DNA of 20,970 bases, taken from contig CAKUEU010000031.1 in the NCBI GenBank assembly GCA_934646865.1, positions 1-20,970 of the forward strand, in the 5' to 3' direction. The notes under the pieces were generated by a model. That model did no database searches. It was not told the DNA's origin and was given only the letters and a program-made list of their open reading frames with translations. Positions 1 through 7,653 of this stretch are shown here, piece after piece. The translations under genes were made by a program, and so were the position numbers. The stretch comes from an uncultured Collinsella sp. GTDB lineage: Bacteria > Actinomycetota > Coriobacteriia > Coriobacteriales > Coriobacteriaceae. Positions within the stretch are counted from its first letter, which is position 1, and every line of letters begins with the position of its first letter.

Positions 1-15
1 CTTAAAACCAAACAT
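1..15 (-). CDS. 5' end of an unidentified gene leaving the window
   Basis: Only the first five codons are inside the window: an ATG at 15-13 followed by codons for Phe, Gly, Phe and Lys. A strong ribosome binding site (GGAAGGA on the minus strand, about 20-27) sits a few bases upstream, and a plausible sigma-70-type promoter lies at 55-84. The protein cannot be identified from five residues. The call rests entirely on the start signals, so the gene is likely but not certain. Confidence 0.5.
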
Positions 16-54
16 GTGGTTCCTTCCTCGTGCGTTTAAAGCATATTTGTACGA

Positions 55-84
55 ATTGTAGCAATAAGCACAGGCTTCCATCAA
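55..84 (-). promoter_or_regulatory. Putative promoter for the gene leaving the left edge
   Basis: On the minus strand a TTGATG box (79-84) and a TACAAT box (55-60) are separated by 18 bases, close to the housekeeping consensus. Transcription would start near position 47, giving a leader of about 30 bases that carries the GGAAGGA ribosome binding site before the ATG at 15. It lies beyond the stop codon of the zinc-ribbon gene, so the left-edge gene appears to have its own promoter. Confidence 0.5.
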
Positions 85-123
85 TTGCGCACGTAGGTTA
101 TACCGTCCAGGGCGAACTAATTT

Positions 124-1266
124 TTATGAACGCTGCTGCGGCTTCCAAGCGCCCACGTTGGCATCGTACTGGTTAAGGGCGCTGCTTCCGCCCTGAGCTA
201 TGGGTGCCAAGATCTCGCTTTGGTGCGAACTCATCGACTCGCCATCGGGAATGGCAAGCGAGATATCCCAGCTCTGGCAGATCACGTCGACGCGCTCATA
301 CATCCACTCGGCAAGCTGCTTTAAGTGGGCGATGTCGTCCGCATAGACCGTATCGTCCTGGTACTTAAGGTTGTCGAGCTCGTCTTGCGTCTTTTTAATC
401 TGGTCGCGCAGGGCATAGGCACTCTGGGAGAGTTCCTGGCGCGTGGAGAGCGGAGAGCGGAGATAGCCGTTGTTGAACGAGTCGATGACCTCGCCGATCT
501 GATCCTCGTTACCGTACGACACGATGGTCTGATACAGACCGTCGAGCCTGGTATAGAGCTGATCATCGGTGAGAACGGTTTCTTCCTGAACCACTTCGGC
601 AGGATCGTCCTGCTTGGTGTCGTCCTCAGTCGCCTCGCCCTTTTGACGCGTGGGGAACGTGGTCTGAGCGGCCTGGCCAAACTGATCATAGAAGCCGGGC
701 ATGACACCCATGGGATCGGCCGTCACAAACCAATAGGCACCGCCGCACACGACGGCAAGAACCGCAATAACGATGAGCGGCTTGGGGATATGACGCTTGT
801 GTTTATGGTAAGCATCCTCGTCGGGGTGCACCTTGCGCTTGGATTTTTGAGTGTCTTCATGCAGGGAAACCGGCATCGGGATATCGACCTTGGGGATACC
901 GAAATCCTTATCGAAAGCCGGCAGCACGCAGGTCTCATTGGGGTCGGCGGCATCCGAAAGCACGGCGGCAGCCGAAGCGGGCGCATGGGGCACCTCGGTA
1001 TCGATCTGCTCCTGCGTCAAGCGCGGAAAACCGGCGGTACGGCCCGCCGCCAGGTCGGATGCTGCCGCGTCCTTGGAGAGGATGCCCGGAGCGGGGCGTC
1101 CGCATTTGGGGCACGTACGATCATGCGGAGAAAGACGGGCACCGCAGCCCTCGCAGAACACGAACTCGGTGTGCTCGGGACCATCGCCCGGACCCACATA
1201 GGCGTTGCAGTAGGGGCAGAACGAGGCGCCGTCCTCGATAGTCTTAAGGCAATGCGGGCAGATCAC
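124..1266 (-). CDS. Zinc-ribbon membrane protein with unknown extracytoplasmic domain
   Basis: The 380-residue product begins with two CxxC...CxxC zinc ribbons (Cys 3, 6, 17, 20 and Cys 38, 41, 52, 55). An acidic/alanine-rich linker of about 100 residues follows, then a basic stretch and one membrane segment (about 162-182). The last 195 or so residues are mostly charged and probably lie outside the membrane. This layout is common in Gram-positive zinc-ribbon membrane proteins, which are often structural or regulatory, but no specific function can be assigned. I prefer the GTG at 1266 because AGAGGA sits 4 bases upstream and the ribbon then starts at residue 3. A TTG at 1296 is the only longer start before an in-frame stop, and it has no clear ribosome binding site. 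The gene is monocistronic here. The cytoplasmic ribbons could bind protein or nucleic acid, which is inference. Confidence 0.8.
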   Translation of the reverse strand: MICPHCLKTIEDGASFCPYCNAYVGPGDGPEHTEFVFCEGCGARLSPHDRTCPKCGRPAPGILSKDAAASDLAAGRTAGFPRLTQEQIDTEVPHAPASAAAVLSDAADPNETCVLPAFDKDFGIPKVDIPMPVSLHEDTQKSKRKVHPDEDAYHKHKRHIPKPLIVIAVLAVVCGGAYWFVTADPMGVMPGFYDQFGQAAQTTFPTRQKGEATEDDTKQDDPAEVVQEETVLTDDQLYTRLDGLYQTIVSYGNEDQIGEVIDSFNNGYLRSPLSTRQELSQSAYALRDQIKKTQDELDNLKYQDDTVYADDIAHLKQLAEWMYERVDVICQSWDISLAIPDGESMSSHQSEILAPIAQGGSSALNQYDANVGAWKPQQRS

Positions 1267-1360
1267 GGCATCCTCTTTTCGAACCAATTCAAACAATCGA
1301 GGTTAGAGCATAACATCGCCACGGCCCCACAGGAGCAAGGCACCAATTCAACATCGCTAA

Positions 1361-1470
1361 GGCAGCTAATTTGGGACGGGGCCTTTTTAGCTGCCCTAGC
1401 CGCCAATTGGCCAAATCGATCGCGTCATCAGCCGGGGTAGCTAAAAAAGCCCCGTCCCAAATTAGCCACC
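1361..1470. repeat. Paired (BIME-like) palindromic repeat with GGGACGGGG core
   Basis: Two copies of one unit face each other across about 40 bases. The left unit (1361-1395) has a perfect 9-base stem, GGCAGCTAA with TTAGCTGCC, around a core containing TTTGGGACGGGGCC. The right unit (1436-1470) is its inverse, with a slightly imperfect stem (GGTAGCTAA with TTAGCCACC). The two units also pair with each other over about 31 bases with only a few mismatches. This is the architecture of REP/BIME elements. It fills the gap between the ATPase stop (1484) and the zinc-ribbon gene start, and on the minus strand it may also end ATPase transcription, since a run of six T follows the core. Confidence 0.8.
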
Positions 1471-1483
1471 CTGTGAGGTGTGG

Positions 1484-4225
1484 TTACTTTTTCTTCTTGC
1501 TTGGCATCGAGACCTTAATGCCCTGGGCCGATTTGGTCACGCGGGAACGCTTGGCTCCCGTGCTCTTCTTTTTCTTGGGCTGCGGTTGGCCCTGGGCCAC
1601 GCCCTCAAGCGCGCGGGCCTCGGCCTCGCGAGCGGTGCGCTCCTCACGGCGCTGCGCCATATCGGCGGCGACGCGCTTGGCAAAGCGCTCGGCGGTCGAC
1701 CCCGTCGAGCTTACCTTGCCGCCACCGCGACCCAGACGCACGCGTACACCGCGGCCAAAGCCGGTAGCCGCATGACGGCGGCGCGGCTTAAGCGAATCCA
1801 TCATCGTGGCGAGCTTAAAGAACACCGAGCAGGTAAAGACAACGATAACCGCCAAGATAACCATCTGGCTGATGGACAGGTTGGCAATGGACAGCAGCTC
1901 AGGGAAGCCGATAACACCCGTCAAAATGCCGGCAACAACGAACACGAAGAGTACCACACGCAAGGGCGTGAGCGGCTGCGAGATGCGCCAGATCAGGCTG
2001 ACGCTCGCCGCACACGATGTGAGCAGGCACATCGTGGACAGCGTGAGTTGGCTAAACCCAAACACGCGCGCCACGAAGATATCGAGCGCCGCGGCCAGAA
2101 TAACCGCAATCGACGCCGGCAGGGCCCGCTTAAGCACGTTCGTCAGGAACGACCCCTTCACGCGGGCGTTGTTGGGCTCCAAACCCAGCACAAAGCCCGG
2201 CGCACCGATGCAGAAAAAGTTGATGAGCGTCATCTGGATGGGCTCAAAGGGATACGGCGGCAGCGCGATGCAGAGCGCCGCCAGACCCATCGAGAACAGC
2301 GTCTTGGTCAGGAACAGTGAAGCCGAGCGTTGCAGGTTGTTGATAGAGCGACGGCCCTCGGCCACCACGGCGGGCATCGAGGCAAAGTCGTTATCGACAA
2401 GCACAATCTCGGCCACGTTGCGCGCAGCGTCGGAACCGGCAGCCATAGCCACGGAGCAGTCGGCCTCCTTAAGCGCCAGCACGTCGTTGACGCCGTCGCC
2501 CGTCATGGCCACGGTGTGCTCGCGGCGCTTGAGTGCCTGCACGAGCTCGCGCTTCTGCTGCGGGGTCACACGACCAAACACGTGATAGCGGTCCACCGCC
2601 GCATCGAGCTTGGCCGGCGTATCGAGCGTCGTGGCATCGACGTAGGCATCGGCTCCCGGCACGCCCACCACGCGTGCGATCGACGACACCGTACGCGGGT
2701 CGTCGCCACTAATCACGTTGAGAGTCACGCCCTGCTCGTTAAAGTAGCCGATGGTCTCGGCCGCCGAGGTACGAATCTCGTCGCGGATGGTCACAAAGCC
2801 CACGGGCTCGGCCTCGCCCACCATATCGCCATCGGGCGTAAAGCCGTCCACGCGCGCCACCACGAGCACGCGGCAGGTATCGGCAAGCTCGGCCACACGG
2901 TTCTCGACCTGCGCAAATACGCGGTCCGAAAGCACAAACTGCGCCGCACCCATCACATAGGAGCCCTGGGCAAACGAAGCACCGCTCCACTTTTTGGACG
3001 ACGAGAACGGAATGACCGACAACGGCTCAGACACCTCGACCGGACGATCGGCATAGTAGTTGAGCAGCGCCTGACAGGTCTCGTTGGCATCCGCCGAAGT
3101 CGCGCGCGCCACGTTAGCGAGCGCAAAGTCGAGCACCGTGGTATCGACGGGAACAGCTGCCTCGTCCGAGTCCGCGCCAAAGCCCACGCCCTCAACCGGC
3201 AGCGGATAGGTGCCCTCGACCTCCATACGGCCCGAGGTAATGGTGCCCGTCTTGTCCAGGCACAGCACGTCGACGCGCGCGAGCGTCTCGATGCAGTAAA
3301 GCTGCTGGGCCAACACCTTGCGGCGCGCCAAGCGCACGGTGGCGATGGCGAGCACCGACGAGGTCAGCAGCACCAAACCCTGCGGAATCATGCCCAGCAG
3401 GGCGCCCACCGTGGACAGCAGCGCCGAAGAAGGCACGCGACCGGCCAGCAGCTCGGAGAAGCACCACGAAAGCGCGCTATCGCCCGGGGTTCCCGCGGCA
3501 TCCCACAGCTCGCTCACACTCGAGGCGAACAGCGCCAGGCCAAGCGGAATCATGATGATGCTCGCAAAACGCACGATGGCATTCAGCGCGTTCATGATCT
3601 CGGAATTGACCTTTTTGACGTATTTGGCCTCGTTGTTGATCTTGGCCACGTAGTTATCGGCACCGACATGGATCACGCGGGCGCGCAGCAGGCCCGAATC
3701 GATAAAGCTGCCGCTCATGAGCTCGGAGCCGGGCTGCTTCTTAATGAGGTCGCTCTCGCCCGTCAGTAGGCTCTCGTTAACGAGCGCCTCGCCCGACACC
3801 ACCACGGCGTCGGCGGGGATCTGGTCGCCGCGTCCCAGGCGAATGATGTCGTCGAGCACAATCTGGTCCAGATCGAGCTCCACCTCGGCGCCATCGCGCA
3901 CCGCAATGGCCTTCTTGGAGGTAAGCAGCGTAAGCTTATCGACCATCCGCTTGGAACGCATGGACTGGATGACGCCAATCGCCGTGTTCAAGAACACCAC
4001 GAACAAGAACGTCAAGTTCTTAAACGACCCGGTCAGCAAAACCAGAATCGCCAAGACCACATTGATCAAGTTGAACAGCGTGCAGAGGTTCTCGATGATC
4101 AGCTCTCGGACCGATTTGGTCTTGAGCTCCATGTTGCGGTTGATCTTGCCAGCGGCAATGCGTTCCTCGACCTCGGCAGTCGAGAGTCCGCGCTCGATAT
4201 CCGTTGCTGCCATACCACGTCCCAT
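1484..4225 (-). CDS. Cation-translocating P-type ATPase, CtpE-like
   Basis: The 913-residue product has all the hallmarks of a P-type ATPase: the actuator TGES motif at 155-158, the phosphorylated aspartate of DKTGT at 324, the hinge GDGVND at 576-581, and paired membrane helices before and after the cytoplasmic domains. No N-terminal heavy-metal domain or CPC motif is present, which argues against a copper or cadmium pump. The M4 segment reads IPQGLVLL (PQGL at 281-284). Mycobacterial CtpE, a calcium transporter, has a similar PEGLVLM segment, so calcium or another divalent cation is the best guess. Residues from about 809 to the end form an unusual Lys/Arg-rich tail ending KKKK. I chose the ATG at 4225, with 4213 as an alternative. 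Longer in-frame starts overlap tRNA-Arg and its terminator. Neither start has a strong ribosome binding site. Confidence 0.88.
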   Translation of the reverse strand: MGRGMAATDIERGLSTAEVEERIAAGKINRNMELKTKSVRELIIENLCTLFNLINVVLAILVLLTGSFKNLTFLFVVFLNTAIGVIQSMRSKRMVDKLTLLTSKKAIAVRDGAEVELDLDQIVLDDIIRLGRGDQIPADAVVVSGEALVNESLLTGESDLIKKQPGSELMSGSFIDSGLLRARVIHVGADNYVAKINNEAKYVKKVNSEIMNALNAIVRFASIIMIPLGLALFASSVSELWDAAGTPGDSALSWCFSELLAGRVPSSALLSTVGALLGMIPQGLVLLTSSVLAIATVRLARRKVLAQQLYCIETLARVDVLCLDKTGTITSGRMEVEGTYPLPVEGVGFGADSDEAAVPVDTTVLDFALANVARATSADANETCQALLNYYADRPVEVSEPLSVIPFSSSKKWSGASFAQGSYVMGAAQFVLSDRVFAQVENRVAELADTCRVLVVARVDGFTPDGDMVGEAEPVGFVTIRDEIRTSAAETIGYFNEQGVTLNVISGDDPRTVSSIARVVGVPGADAYVDATTLDTPAKLDAAVDRYHVFGRVTPQQKRELVQALKRREHTVAMTGDGVNDVLALKEADCSVAMAAGSDAARNVAEIVLVDNDFASMPAVVAEGRRSINNLQRSASLFLTKTLFSMGLAALCIALPPYPFEPIQMTLINFFCIGAPGFVLGLEPNNARVKGSFLTNVLKRALPASIAVILAAALDIFVARVFGFSQLTLSTMCLLTSCAASVSLIWRISQPLTPLRVVLFVFVVAGILTGVIGFPELLSIANLSISQMVILAVIVVFTCSVFFKLATMMDSLKPRRRHAATGFGRGVRVRLGRGGGKVSSTGSTAERFAKRVAADMAQRREERTAREAEARALEGVAQGQPQPKKKKSTGAKRSRVTKSAQGIKVSMPSKKKK

Positions 4226-4242
4226 CACGTCGTATCGGTATA

Positions 4243-4276
4243 AGAAAACCGCCCGGACCATACGAGGTTCGGACGG
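4243..4276 (-). terminator. Rho-independent terminator of tRNA-Arg(CCG)
   Basis: On the minus strand an 11-base stem with one mismatch (CCGTCCGAACC with GGTCCGGGCGG, 4249-4276) is followed by TTTTCTT. It lies 13 bases beyond the 3' end of the tRNA and about 20 bases before the ATPase start. The ATPase therefore probably needs its own start signal or some read-through. Confidence 0.8.
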
Positions 4277-4288
4277 TCTTACGTTCGA

Positions 4289-4365
4289 TGGTGCCCCATG
4301 TTGGATTCGAACCAACGGCCTTCTGCTCCGGAGGCAGACGCTCTAATCCCCTGAGCTAATAGGGC
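4289..4365 (-). tRNA. tRNA-Arg (anticodon CCG)
   Basis: A full cloverleaf can be folded on the minus strand: acceptor GCCCTAT with ATGGGGC, a D arm closed by GCTC/GAGC, anticodon stem TCTGC/GCAGA around loop CTCCGGA (anticodon CCG, reading CGG), and T arm GTTGG/CCAAC around TTCGAAT. The discriminator base is A and the CCA end is encoded. It is 77 bases long including CCA. A near-consensus promoter lies just upstream and a terminator just downstream, so it is a self-contained unit. Confidence 0.96.
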
Positions 4366-4376
4366 GAACGGAATGC

Positions 4377-4406
4377 ATTATACCCAAGTGCACCACGGGC
4401 TATCAA
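4377..4406 (-). promoter_or_regulatory. Promoter of tRNA-Arg(CCG)
   Basis: The minus strand carries TTGATA (4401-4406) and a perfect TATAAT (4377-4382) separated by 18 bases. Transcription would begin near 4370, about five bases before the mature tRNA. It is the best-matching promoter in the window and points away from the aro locus. Confidence 0.8.
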
Positions 4407-4485
4407 AATAAAAGAAAAAGCTTTGCAATTCCGAGGAAGACGCGCCGCATCGGCACACTTTAGAAGGCAAAAGTGAGTCAGATAG

Positions 4486-4491
4486 TATAAA
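4486..4491 (+). promoter_or_regulatory. Candidate -10 box for the aro locus
   Basis: TATAAA lies in an A+T-rich patch upstream of aroF. No good -35 hexamer is found at 16-18 bases upstream, so the promoter is weakly supported. If it is used, transcription would start at about 4497-4499, on the ATG of the small leader ORF, and the transcript would contain the terminator-like hairpin at 4512-4536. Confidence 0.35.
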
Positions 4492-4496
4492 CTCTC

Positions 4497-4559
4497 ATGC
4501 ACCATATATACACGGCTCGCGATGCGGGCCGTTTTTGCAAAGGATATCCATCGAGGTGA
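4497..4559 (+). CDS. Possible 20-codon leader peptide of the aro locus
   Basis: An ATG is followed by 19 sense codons and a TGA placed 10 bases before the aroF start. The peptide starts Met-His-His-Ile-Tyr and contains two Tyr codons and one Phe codon. The first Tyr codon (4509-4511) ends immediately before the terminator-like stem at 4512. Ribosome stalling there would cover the stem. No ribosome binding site precedes the ATG, so translation would have to be leaderless. This is a hypothesis based on position. The aromatic codons are few, and the ORF could be chance. Confidence 0.3.
   Translation: MHHIYTARDAGRFCKGYPSR
4512..4536 (+). terminator. Terminator-like hairpin (candidate attenuator) in the aroF leader
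   Basis: A nine-pair stem (ACGGCTCGC with GCGGGCCGT, one T-G pair) closes a GAT loop and runs directly into TTTTT. It stands 34 bases before the aroF ATG and downstream of the only promoter-like sequence. Transcripts of the aro locus would therefore have to pass through an intrinsic terminator, as in attenuation-controlled amino acid operons. No obvious competing antiterminator stem was found by eye. Confidence 0.6.
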
Positions 4560-4569
4560 GAGGCACACC

Positions 4570-5592
4570 ATGATTGCAATTTTAAAGCAGAGCGCCAGCG
4601 ACGAGGCCGTCAGCCACATCGTCAGCTGGATTGAGAAGAAGGGTCTCAAGACCGACGTCTCGCGCGGCGAGAACGAGACCATCATCGGCCTGGTGGGCGA
4701 CACGACCAAGATCGACCCGTTCCTGCTCGAGTCCATGGACGTCGTCGAGCGCGTACAGCGCGTCTCCGAGCCGTTCAAGCGCGCCAACCGCAAGTTCCAC
4801 CCCGAAGACTCCGTCATCGACTGCGGCCACGGCGTCAAGATCGGCGGCGATCAGTTCCAGGTCATCGCCGGACCCTGCTCCGTCGAGGGCGAGAACCTCA
4901 TCCGCATCGCCCGGCGCGTGAAGGCCGCCGGCGCCACGATGCTGCGCGGCGGCGCCTACAAGCCGCGCACCTCCCCGTACGCCTACCAGGGCATGGGCCC
5001 CGCCGGCCTTGACCTGCTGTGCGAGGCATCGGCCGAGCTCGACATGCCGATCGTCACCGAGATCATGGACCCGCGCGACGTGCAGATCTTCCTGGACAAG
5101 AAGATCGACGTCATGCAGATCGGCGCCCGCAACGCCCAGAACTTCCCCCTGCTCAAAGAGGTCGGTAAGACCAAGACCCCGATCCTGCTCAAGCGCGGCA
5201 TGTCCGGCACGATCGACGAGCTGCTCATGGCCGCCGAGTACATCATGAGCGAGGGCAACGACAACGTCATCCTGTGCGAGCGCGGCATCCGCACCTTCGA
5301 GACCCGCACCCGCAACACCTTCGACCTTAACGCCGTGCCGGTGCTGCACCACCTGTCGCACCTGCCCGTCGTCGCCGATCCCAGCCACGCCACCGGCTAC
5401 ACGCGTTACGTTGAGCCCATGGCGCTCGCCGCGACCGCCTGTGGCGCCAACGGCCTGGAGATCGAGGTCCACGACGAGCCGAGCCGCGCCTGGTCCGACG
5501 GCGCCCAGGCCCTCACCCCCGACCAGTTCGACGACACCATGCGCCGCATCCGCGCCATCCGCGAGGTCGTCTGTCAAGAGACCATGGAGTAG
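4570..5592 (+). CDS. aroF: 3-deoxy-7-phosphoheptulonate (DAHP) synthase, type I-beta
   Basis: This enzyme condenses phosphoenolpyruvate and erythrose-4-phosphate into DAHP, the first step of the shikimate pathway. The 340-residue protein resembles the Thermotoga maritima enzyme: a ferredoxin-like regulatory domain (about 1-66) precedes a TIM barrel starting at GPCSVEG (101-107). The expected metal ligands are present: Cys103, His273, Glu298 and Asp310. In this subfamily the N-terminal domain mediates feedback inhibition by tyrosine and/or phenylalanine, so allosteric control is expected here. The ATG at 4570 is chosen because GAGAGG lies about 7 bases upstream and the N-terminus MIAILK matches the family. 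An upstream in-frame start at 4522 would begin inside the terminator-like hairpin. The gene is first in the aro locus and uses almost only G/C-ending codons. Confidence 0.96.
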   Translation: MIAILKQSASDEAVSHIVSWIEKKGLKTDVSRGENETIIGLVGDTTKIDPFLLESMDVVERVQRVSEPFKRANRKFHPEDSVIDCGHGVKIGGDQFQVIAGPCSVEGENLIRIARRVKAAGATMLRGGAYKPRTSPYAYQGMGPAGLDLLCEASAELDMPIVTEIMDPRDVQIFLDKKIDVMQIGARNAQNFPLLKEVGKTKTPILLKRGMSGTIDELLMAAEYIMSEGNDNVILCERGIRTFETRTRNTFDLNAVPVLHHLSHLPVVADPSHATGYTRYVEPMALAATACGANGLEIEVHDEPSRAWSDGAQALTPDQFDDTMRRIRAIREVVCQETME

Positions 5593-5595
5593 CAA

Positions 5596-6510
5596 ATGGG
5601 AACGGTGAGAAACGCACGCGTTAACCAGGGCGGTCCCAAGTGCGCCGGCATTGTAGGCCTGGGCCTCATCGGCGGCAGCTTCGCCCGCGGCTATGCGCAG
5701 GCGGGCGTCCGTGTGCTGGCCTGGGACCCCGATGACGATGTCATGACGGCAGCCAGCATGGGCACCGTCGCCGGCGAGCTCAACAACGAGACGCTCGGCG
5801 AGTGCGACATTATCGTGCTGGCCTGCTACCCCGAGGCGTGCATCGAGTGGCTCGAGGCGCACGCCCAGGCGCTCGCCGACGCCACCGACACCGAGGCCAT
5901 CATGGGCCCCGTGGTCATCGACACCGTGGGCGTCAAAGGCATCGTGTGCGAGCGCGCCTTTGAGCTCGCCCGCGAGCACGGCTTCTACTTTGTGGGCGCG
6001 CACCCCATGGCGGGCACGCAGTTCTCGGGCTATGCGCACTCCCGCGCCGACCTGTTCCAGGGCGCACCGCTCGTGCTCGTGCCGCCCGCGGTGGACGACG
6101 CACTTAAGCTGGAGCTTTTGGGCCAGGTGCGCGAGATGGTGCGTCCCCTGGGCTTTGGCAAGTTCAGCGTAACGAGCGCCGCCGAGCACGACCGCGTCAT
6201 CGCCTTTACGAGCCAGCTCGCGCACGTCGTCTCCAACGCCTATGTTAAGAGCCCGACCGCTCAGGTCCACCACGGCTTTTCGGCCGGCAGCTACCGCGAC
6301 CTCACCCGCGTGGCGCACCTCAACCCGCAGATGTGGTCCGAGCTCATGATCGACGACGCCGACGCGCTCGCCTTCGAGATCGACCATCTAATCGAATCGC
6401 TCGGCGCCTACAGCCGCGCCCTTAAGGACCGCGACCAGCGCTATCTGGAGAATCTCCTTGCCGAGGGCGACCGAATCAAGCGCGCGCTCGACGACGAGGC
6501 CTCCCACTAG
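5596..6510 (+). CDS. tyrA: Prephenate dehydrogenase
   Basis: This enzyme converts prephenate to 4-hydroxyphenylpyruvate with NAD(P)+, the tyrosine branch. The 304-residue protein has a Rossmann nucleotide-binding motif GLGLIGG at 21-27 and the active-site histidine in HPMAG (His136). The residue after HPMAGT is Gln, where many homologues have Glu. It carries no chorismate mutase domain and ends without an obvious ACT domain, so prephenate must come from the mutase domain of PheA and direct allosteric control is not evident. The ATG lies 3 bases after the aroF stop, with GGAG inside the last aroF codons as ribosome binding site, consistent with co-transcription and coupled translation. Confidence 0.93.
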   Translation: MGTVRNARVNQGGPKCAGIVGLGLIGGSFARGYAQAGVRVLAWDPDDDVMTAASMGTVAGELNNETLGECDIIVLACYPEACIEWLEAHAQALADATDTEAIMGPVVIDTVGVKGIVCERAFELAREHGFYFVGAHPMAGTQFSGYAHSRADLFQGAPLVLVPPAVDDALKLELLGQVREMVRPLGFGKFSVTSAAEHDRVIAFTSQLAHVVSNAYVKSPTAQVHHGFSAGSYRDLTRVAHLNPQMWSELMIDDADALAFEIDHLIESLGAYSRALKDRDQRYLENLLAEGDRIKRALDDEASH

Positions 6511-6546
6511 ACCACCTATCACGCCAGGTCGAAAGGACCGAAGCTT

Positions 6547-7653
6547 ATGGCGATTACCATCGATATCGACACTGCACGCCCCTACCAGGTGCATGTGGGC
6601 ACGTTTTTGCTGGAGCAGGCGGGCGAGCTTGTGCGCGCCACCGCCGGCGGCTCGCGCGCCGTCATCGTGACGGACACCAACGTAGGTCCGCTCTACCAGA
6701 TGCCCGTTAAGCAGAGCCTTGAGGCAGCTGGCTACGAGGTGAGCATCTGCACCTTCGAGGCCGGCGAGGCCCATAAGCGCGCCGAGACTTACGTTGCCAT
6801 TTTGGAGTTTGTGGCCGAGCACGAGCTTTCGCGCTCCGACGTGATCGTGGCGCTCGGCGGCGGCGTCGTGGGCGATGTGGCCGGCTTTGTGGCCGCCACC
6901 TACATGCGCGGCTGCAAGTTTGTGCAGATCCCCACGAGCCTGCTTGCCATGGTAGATTCTTCGGTGGGCGGCAAGACGGCTATCGACCTGGCTGCCGGCA
7001 AGAACCTCGCCGGCGCCTTTTGGCAGCCGAGCGTTGTTATCGCCGACGTGGGGTGTCTGGCGACCCTCACGCCCGAGCAGTTCGCCGACGGCTGCGGCGA
7101 GGTCGTCAAGCACGCCGTGATCGCCGATCCCGAGCTTTTCGACGAGCTGGAGAAGACCCCGCTCACGCTGGAACTCCTCAACAAGGACGTTGCTCGCGTG
7201 GCGCTCATCATCGCCCGCAATATCGACATCAAGCGCGCCGTGGTCGTTGCCGACGAGCGCGAGACCAACCAGCGCAAGCTGCTCAACTTTGGACACAGCG
7301 CCGGACACGCCGTCGAGGCCTGCGAGCACTTTGAGCTCGGCCACGGCAACTGCGTGTCGATCGGCATGGGCATCATTACGCGCGCTGCGGCCCTGCACGG
7401 CGTCTGCGATGCCGCACTGCCCGGTCGTATTGAGGAGCTCTGCGCCCGCCATGGCCTCAAGACCCGCTGCGACCTAGATGCCGATACCGTCTTTGCCGAG
7501 GCGCTCCACGACAAGAAGCGCGCGGGCGACACCATCGACCTGGTGATTCCGCACGGCATTGGCCGCTGCAGCATCGACCGCACGCCGCTTTCCACCTTCC
7601 ACGATTTAATTGCCGAGGGCCTCGGCCAGAAGGGAGACGCATCCGCATGCTAG
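6547..7653 (+). CDS. aroB: 3-dehydroquinate synthase
   Basis: This enzyme cyclises DAHP to 3-dehydroquinate, using NAD+ as a recycled cofactor and a divalent metal. The 368-residue protein shows the NAD-binding glycine-rich run GGGVVGDVAGF (104-114), IPTSLLAMVDSSVGGKT (128-144), and the metal ligands Glu185 (GCGEVVKHA), His250 (NFGHSAGHA) and His266 (GHGNC). Length and motif order are normal for the family. It starts 36 bases after tyrA with AAAGGA about 10 bases upstream of the ATG, and its last 7 bases overlap aroA, implying translational coupling. Confidence 0.96.
   Translation: MAITIDIDTARPYQVHVGTFLLEQAGELVRATAGGSRAVIVTDTNVGPLYQMPVKQSLEAAGYEVSICTFEAGEAHKRAETYVAILEFVAEHELSRSDVIVALGGGVVGDVAGFVAATYMRGCKFVQIPTSLLAMVDSSVGGKTAIDLAAGKNLAGAFWQPSVVIADVGCLATLTPEQFADGCGEVVKHAVIADPELFDELEKTPLTLELLNKDVARVALIIARNIDIKRAVVVADERETNQRKLLNFGHSAGHAVEACEHFELGHGNCVSIGMGIITRAAALHGVCDAALPGRIEELCARHGLKTRCDLDADTVFAEALHDKKRAGDTIDLVIPHGIGRCSIDRTPLSTFHDLIAEGLGQKGDASAC

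Noticed and set aside
2330..3769. 479-codon open frame on the plus strand inside the ATPase gene
   Set aside because: It is antisense to conserved ATPase domains, with Arg/His-rich composition typical of shadow frames.
4226..4315. N-terminal extension of the P-type ATPase reading frame
   Set aside because: It runs through the terminator and into tRNA-Arg(CCG), so the true start must be at 4225 or 4213.
4582..6387. 601-codon open frame on the minus strand opposite aroF and tyrA
   Set aside because: It is a shadow of two well-identified genes in G+C-rich DNA. The predicted protein is low-complexity Val/Gly/Ala/His with no recognisable fold or start signal.
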